Source: JAJDXO01 sp964620095
Lineage (GTDB): Bacteria; Pseudomonadota; Alphaproteobacteria; Rhodospirillales; UBA2165
NCBI GenBank assembly: GCA_964620095.1
Contig: CAZUGT010000041.1
Location: 1-7,067 of the forward strand
Reading direction: 5' to 3'
DNA: 7,067 nucleotides
Part shown: in pieces, positions 6,366 to 7,067 of the stretch
Layout: each line of letters opens with the position of its first letter
Position numbering within the stretch: the stretch's first letter is position 1
The notes under the pieces: generated by a model
What the model saw: only the letters and a program-made list of their open reading frames with translations
Told to the model about the DNA's origin: nothing
Databases searched by the model: none
Made by a program: the position numbers and the translations under genes

Positions 6366-6862
6366 CTGACCCAGTCGCATACGTTAGTGCCCTAGTTCGT
6401 CTGGGCGGCGGACAGATTGTGGGGCGAACGCGTCTCCAAAAAATCGCGTATTTATTGGAGGCAATGGAAATAGGTGCCGGTGAATTAGACTTCGAATACC
6501 ACAACTATGGTCCCTACAGCGCCGAGTTAGCGTTTGCTGCGGACGATGCAGAGTCTCTTGGGCTGATAGAGACAAAGGAGCAGAGAGGTTACCACTCGGT
6601 ACCGTACACCATTTTCTATTCAACGAATGAAGCTCCAGAATTTGATGATGACGAACCGGTTAAAAAACGTGAAGGCGCGCTCAATGTAATGAATGCGTAT
6701 TCCGCCCTTGTTCTTGAACTCGCGGCAACTGCGGTCTATTTGCGTTCTAATGGCTACGAACAAAATTATTTGGAAGAACTCAAAAAGCGTAAGCCGCTGA
6801 AGGCAAACGACAAGAGAATTAAGAACGCCGAAGAATTATTGGCAGATCTTGGATTGAGCTAG
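6362..6862 (+). CDS. YwgA-like protein (Panacea/SocA-like fold suspected), partner of the HD hydrolase
   Basis: A 166-residue soluble protein with no signal peptide or membrane segment. The N-terminal half carries GRTRLQKIAYLLE (21-33) and YHNYGPYSAEL (46-56), the pattern of B. subtilis YwgA; it also recalls the LQKLLYY and YGP-type motifs of the Panacea (DUF4065/SocA) antitoxin domain, though that link is my inference. An acidic stretch, EFDDDEPVKK, is at 93-102. The C-terminal half (LELAATAVYLRSNGY at 118-132, then LKKRKPLKANDKRIKNAEELL) resembles the helical tail of this group. The start overlaps the HD stop (ATGA) and has a strong ribosome site. B. subtilis has the same pairing (ywfO-ywgA), suggesting a conserved functional link such as a regulator, inhibitor or antitoxin of the HD enzyme. 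No biochemical role is known to me. Its AT-rich codons match the HD gene, not the flanks. Confidence 0.8.
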   Translation: MTDPVAYVSALVRLGGGQIVGRTRLQKIAYLLEAMEIGAGELDFEYHNYGPYSAELAFAADDAESLGLIETKEQRGYHSVPYTIFYSTNEAPEFDDDEPVKKREGALNVMNAYSALVLELAATAVYLRSNGYEQNYLEELKKRKPLKANDKRIKNAEELLADLGLS

Positions 6863-6917
6863 CCATCTTGCGCATCAATTGTTGACTTGAGCGTGCGTCA
6901 GACGCGGAGAGTACTAC
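6863..6917. other. Short convergent gap between the YwgA-like and RidA genes
   Basis: 55 bases between two convergent stop codons, containing the right border of the low-GC segment. The only structure is a small hairpin GCGT-CAG-ACGC at 6895-6905, without a T tract on either strand, so it is not a convincing terminator. Composition returns to GC-rich from about 6891. Confidence 0.6.
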
Positions 6918-7067
6918 CTAATCGACGATGGCGATGGCATTGATCTCGATTTTGCAGCGGGGGTCGGTGGCCATCCGCACCACCTGAACCGTCGTCGTCG
7001 CCGGTTTGGACTCGCCGAAATACTCGGCCCACACCTTGTTGAGGTCGTCCTGCTCCTCCATGTCGGT
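6918..7067 (-). CDS. RidA/YjgF/UK114-family protein, C-terminal 49 residues (5' end outside window)
   Basis: Translating the minus strand from the right edge gives 49 residues and a TAG stop (6920-6918). The end shows the family's C-terminal architecture: DDLNKVWAEYFGE, then KPATTTVQVVRMA, then KIEINAIAIVD. In RidA proteins Arg in the P-A-R-T motif binds the substrate carboxylate; here the motif is PATT, so that Arg is replaced by Thr, suggesting a non-canonical subfamily (Rid2-Rid7 type) rather than true imine deaminase RidA. The glutamate in IEINAIA matches the conserved C-terminal Glu. Codons are GC-rich, like the backbone. It is codirectional with the dehydrogenase that lies beyond the inserted cassette. 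Confidence 0.85.
   Translation of the reverse strand, partial: TDMEEQDDLNKVWAEYFGESKPATTTVQVVRMATDPRCKIEINAIAIVD

Larger units (their letters stand above)
4771..6917. other. Candidate transferred cassette (low-GC two-gene island)
   Basis: Base composition and codon use change abruptly from GC-rich (third positions almost all G/C in the flanking genes) to about half G+C with many A/T-ending codons, then revert at the RidA gene. The segment holds one leader and two overlapping + strand genes, placed between two codirectional minus-strand metabolic genes. No integrase, transposase, terminal inverted repeats, clear target-site duplication or tRNA end is visible, so mechanism and exact borders are unknown; coordinates are approximate. 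Transfer is inferred from composition and placement. Confidence 0.65.

Noticed and set aside
4824..6892. Possible imperfect direct repeats flanking the cassette: ATTGTCAAGTTGAAC (4824-4838) and ATTGTTGACTTGAGC (6878-6892)
   Set aside because: Only 11 of 15 positions match and the copies do not sit at the composition borders in a consistent way; likely chance. An empty-site comparison would settle it.
6895..6905. GCGTCAGACGC hairpin as a terminator for the convergent genes
   Set aside because: 4-bp stem, 3-base loop and no T run on either strand.

Overview
The window looks like a piece of a high-GC proteobacterial chromosome. An alphaproteobacterium of the Rhodospirillales type is my best guess, from GC content and from the style of the MtnA, dehydrogenase and transporter proteins; this is inference, since there is no rRNA or marker gene. 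Most of the window is dense, short-gapped metabolic and transport genes. One stretch, roughly 4771-6917, is clearly different. Hand counts of single 60-base lines give 45/60 G+C at 3481-3540 (backbone), 30/60 at 6001-6060 (inside the odd stretch) and 23/60 at 4861-4920 (its leader).

Left block, + strand (1-3691): the C-terminal part of methylthioribose-1-phosphate isomerase (mtnA, methionine salvage); a DMT/EamA-family membrane transporter one base behind it; an alpha/beta hydrolase with a complete Ser-Asp-His triad and its own strong Shine-Dalgarno; and an EntS-like MFS exporter 7 bases after the hydrolase. This block meets, tail to tail with 3 bases between stop codons, a minus-strand D-2-hydroxyacid dehydrogenase (3695-4762). 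The right edge (6918-7067) holds the C-terminal end of a RidA/YjgF-family protein, also on the minus strand. The dehydrogenase and the RidA gene are codirectional and both GC-rich, and were plausibly neighbours before the lower-GC segment arrived.

Between them lies a compact two-gene + strand cassette: an HD-domain phosphohydrolase (4989-6365, SAMHD1/YwfO/EF1143-like, all metal and catalytic residues visible) that overlaps by ATGA with a 166-residue YwgA-like protein (6362-6862). The cassette has its own AT-rich 226-base leader with a 10-bp perfect palindrome. The same type of pair (ywfO-ywgA) is adjacent in Bacillus subtilis, as I recall, so the unit appears to travel together. A deoxynucleotide-hydrolysing HD enzyme coupled to a small partner whose LQKxxY...YGPYS pattern recalls the Panacea antitoxin domain, sitting as a transferred cassette, suggests a nucleotide-depletion defence or toxin-antitoxin-like module. 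That function is a hypothesis: the sequence shows the pairing, the intact active site and the foreign composition, but no activity. It is the best candidate here for an undescribed system.

No tRNA, rRNA, CRISPR array, transposase, integrase or convincing intrinsic terminator was found.
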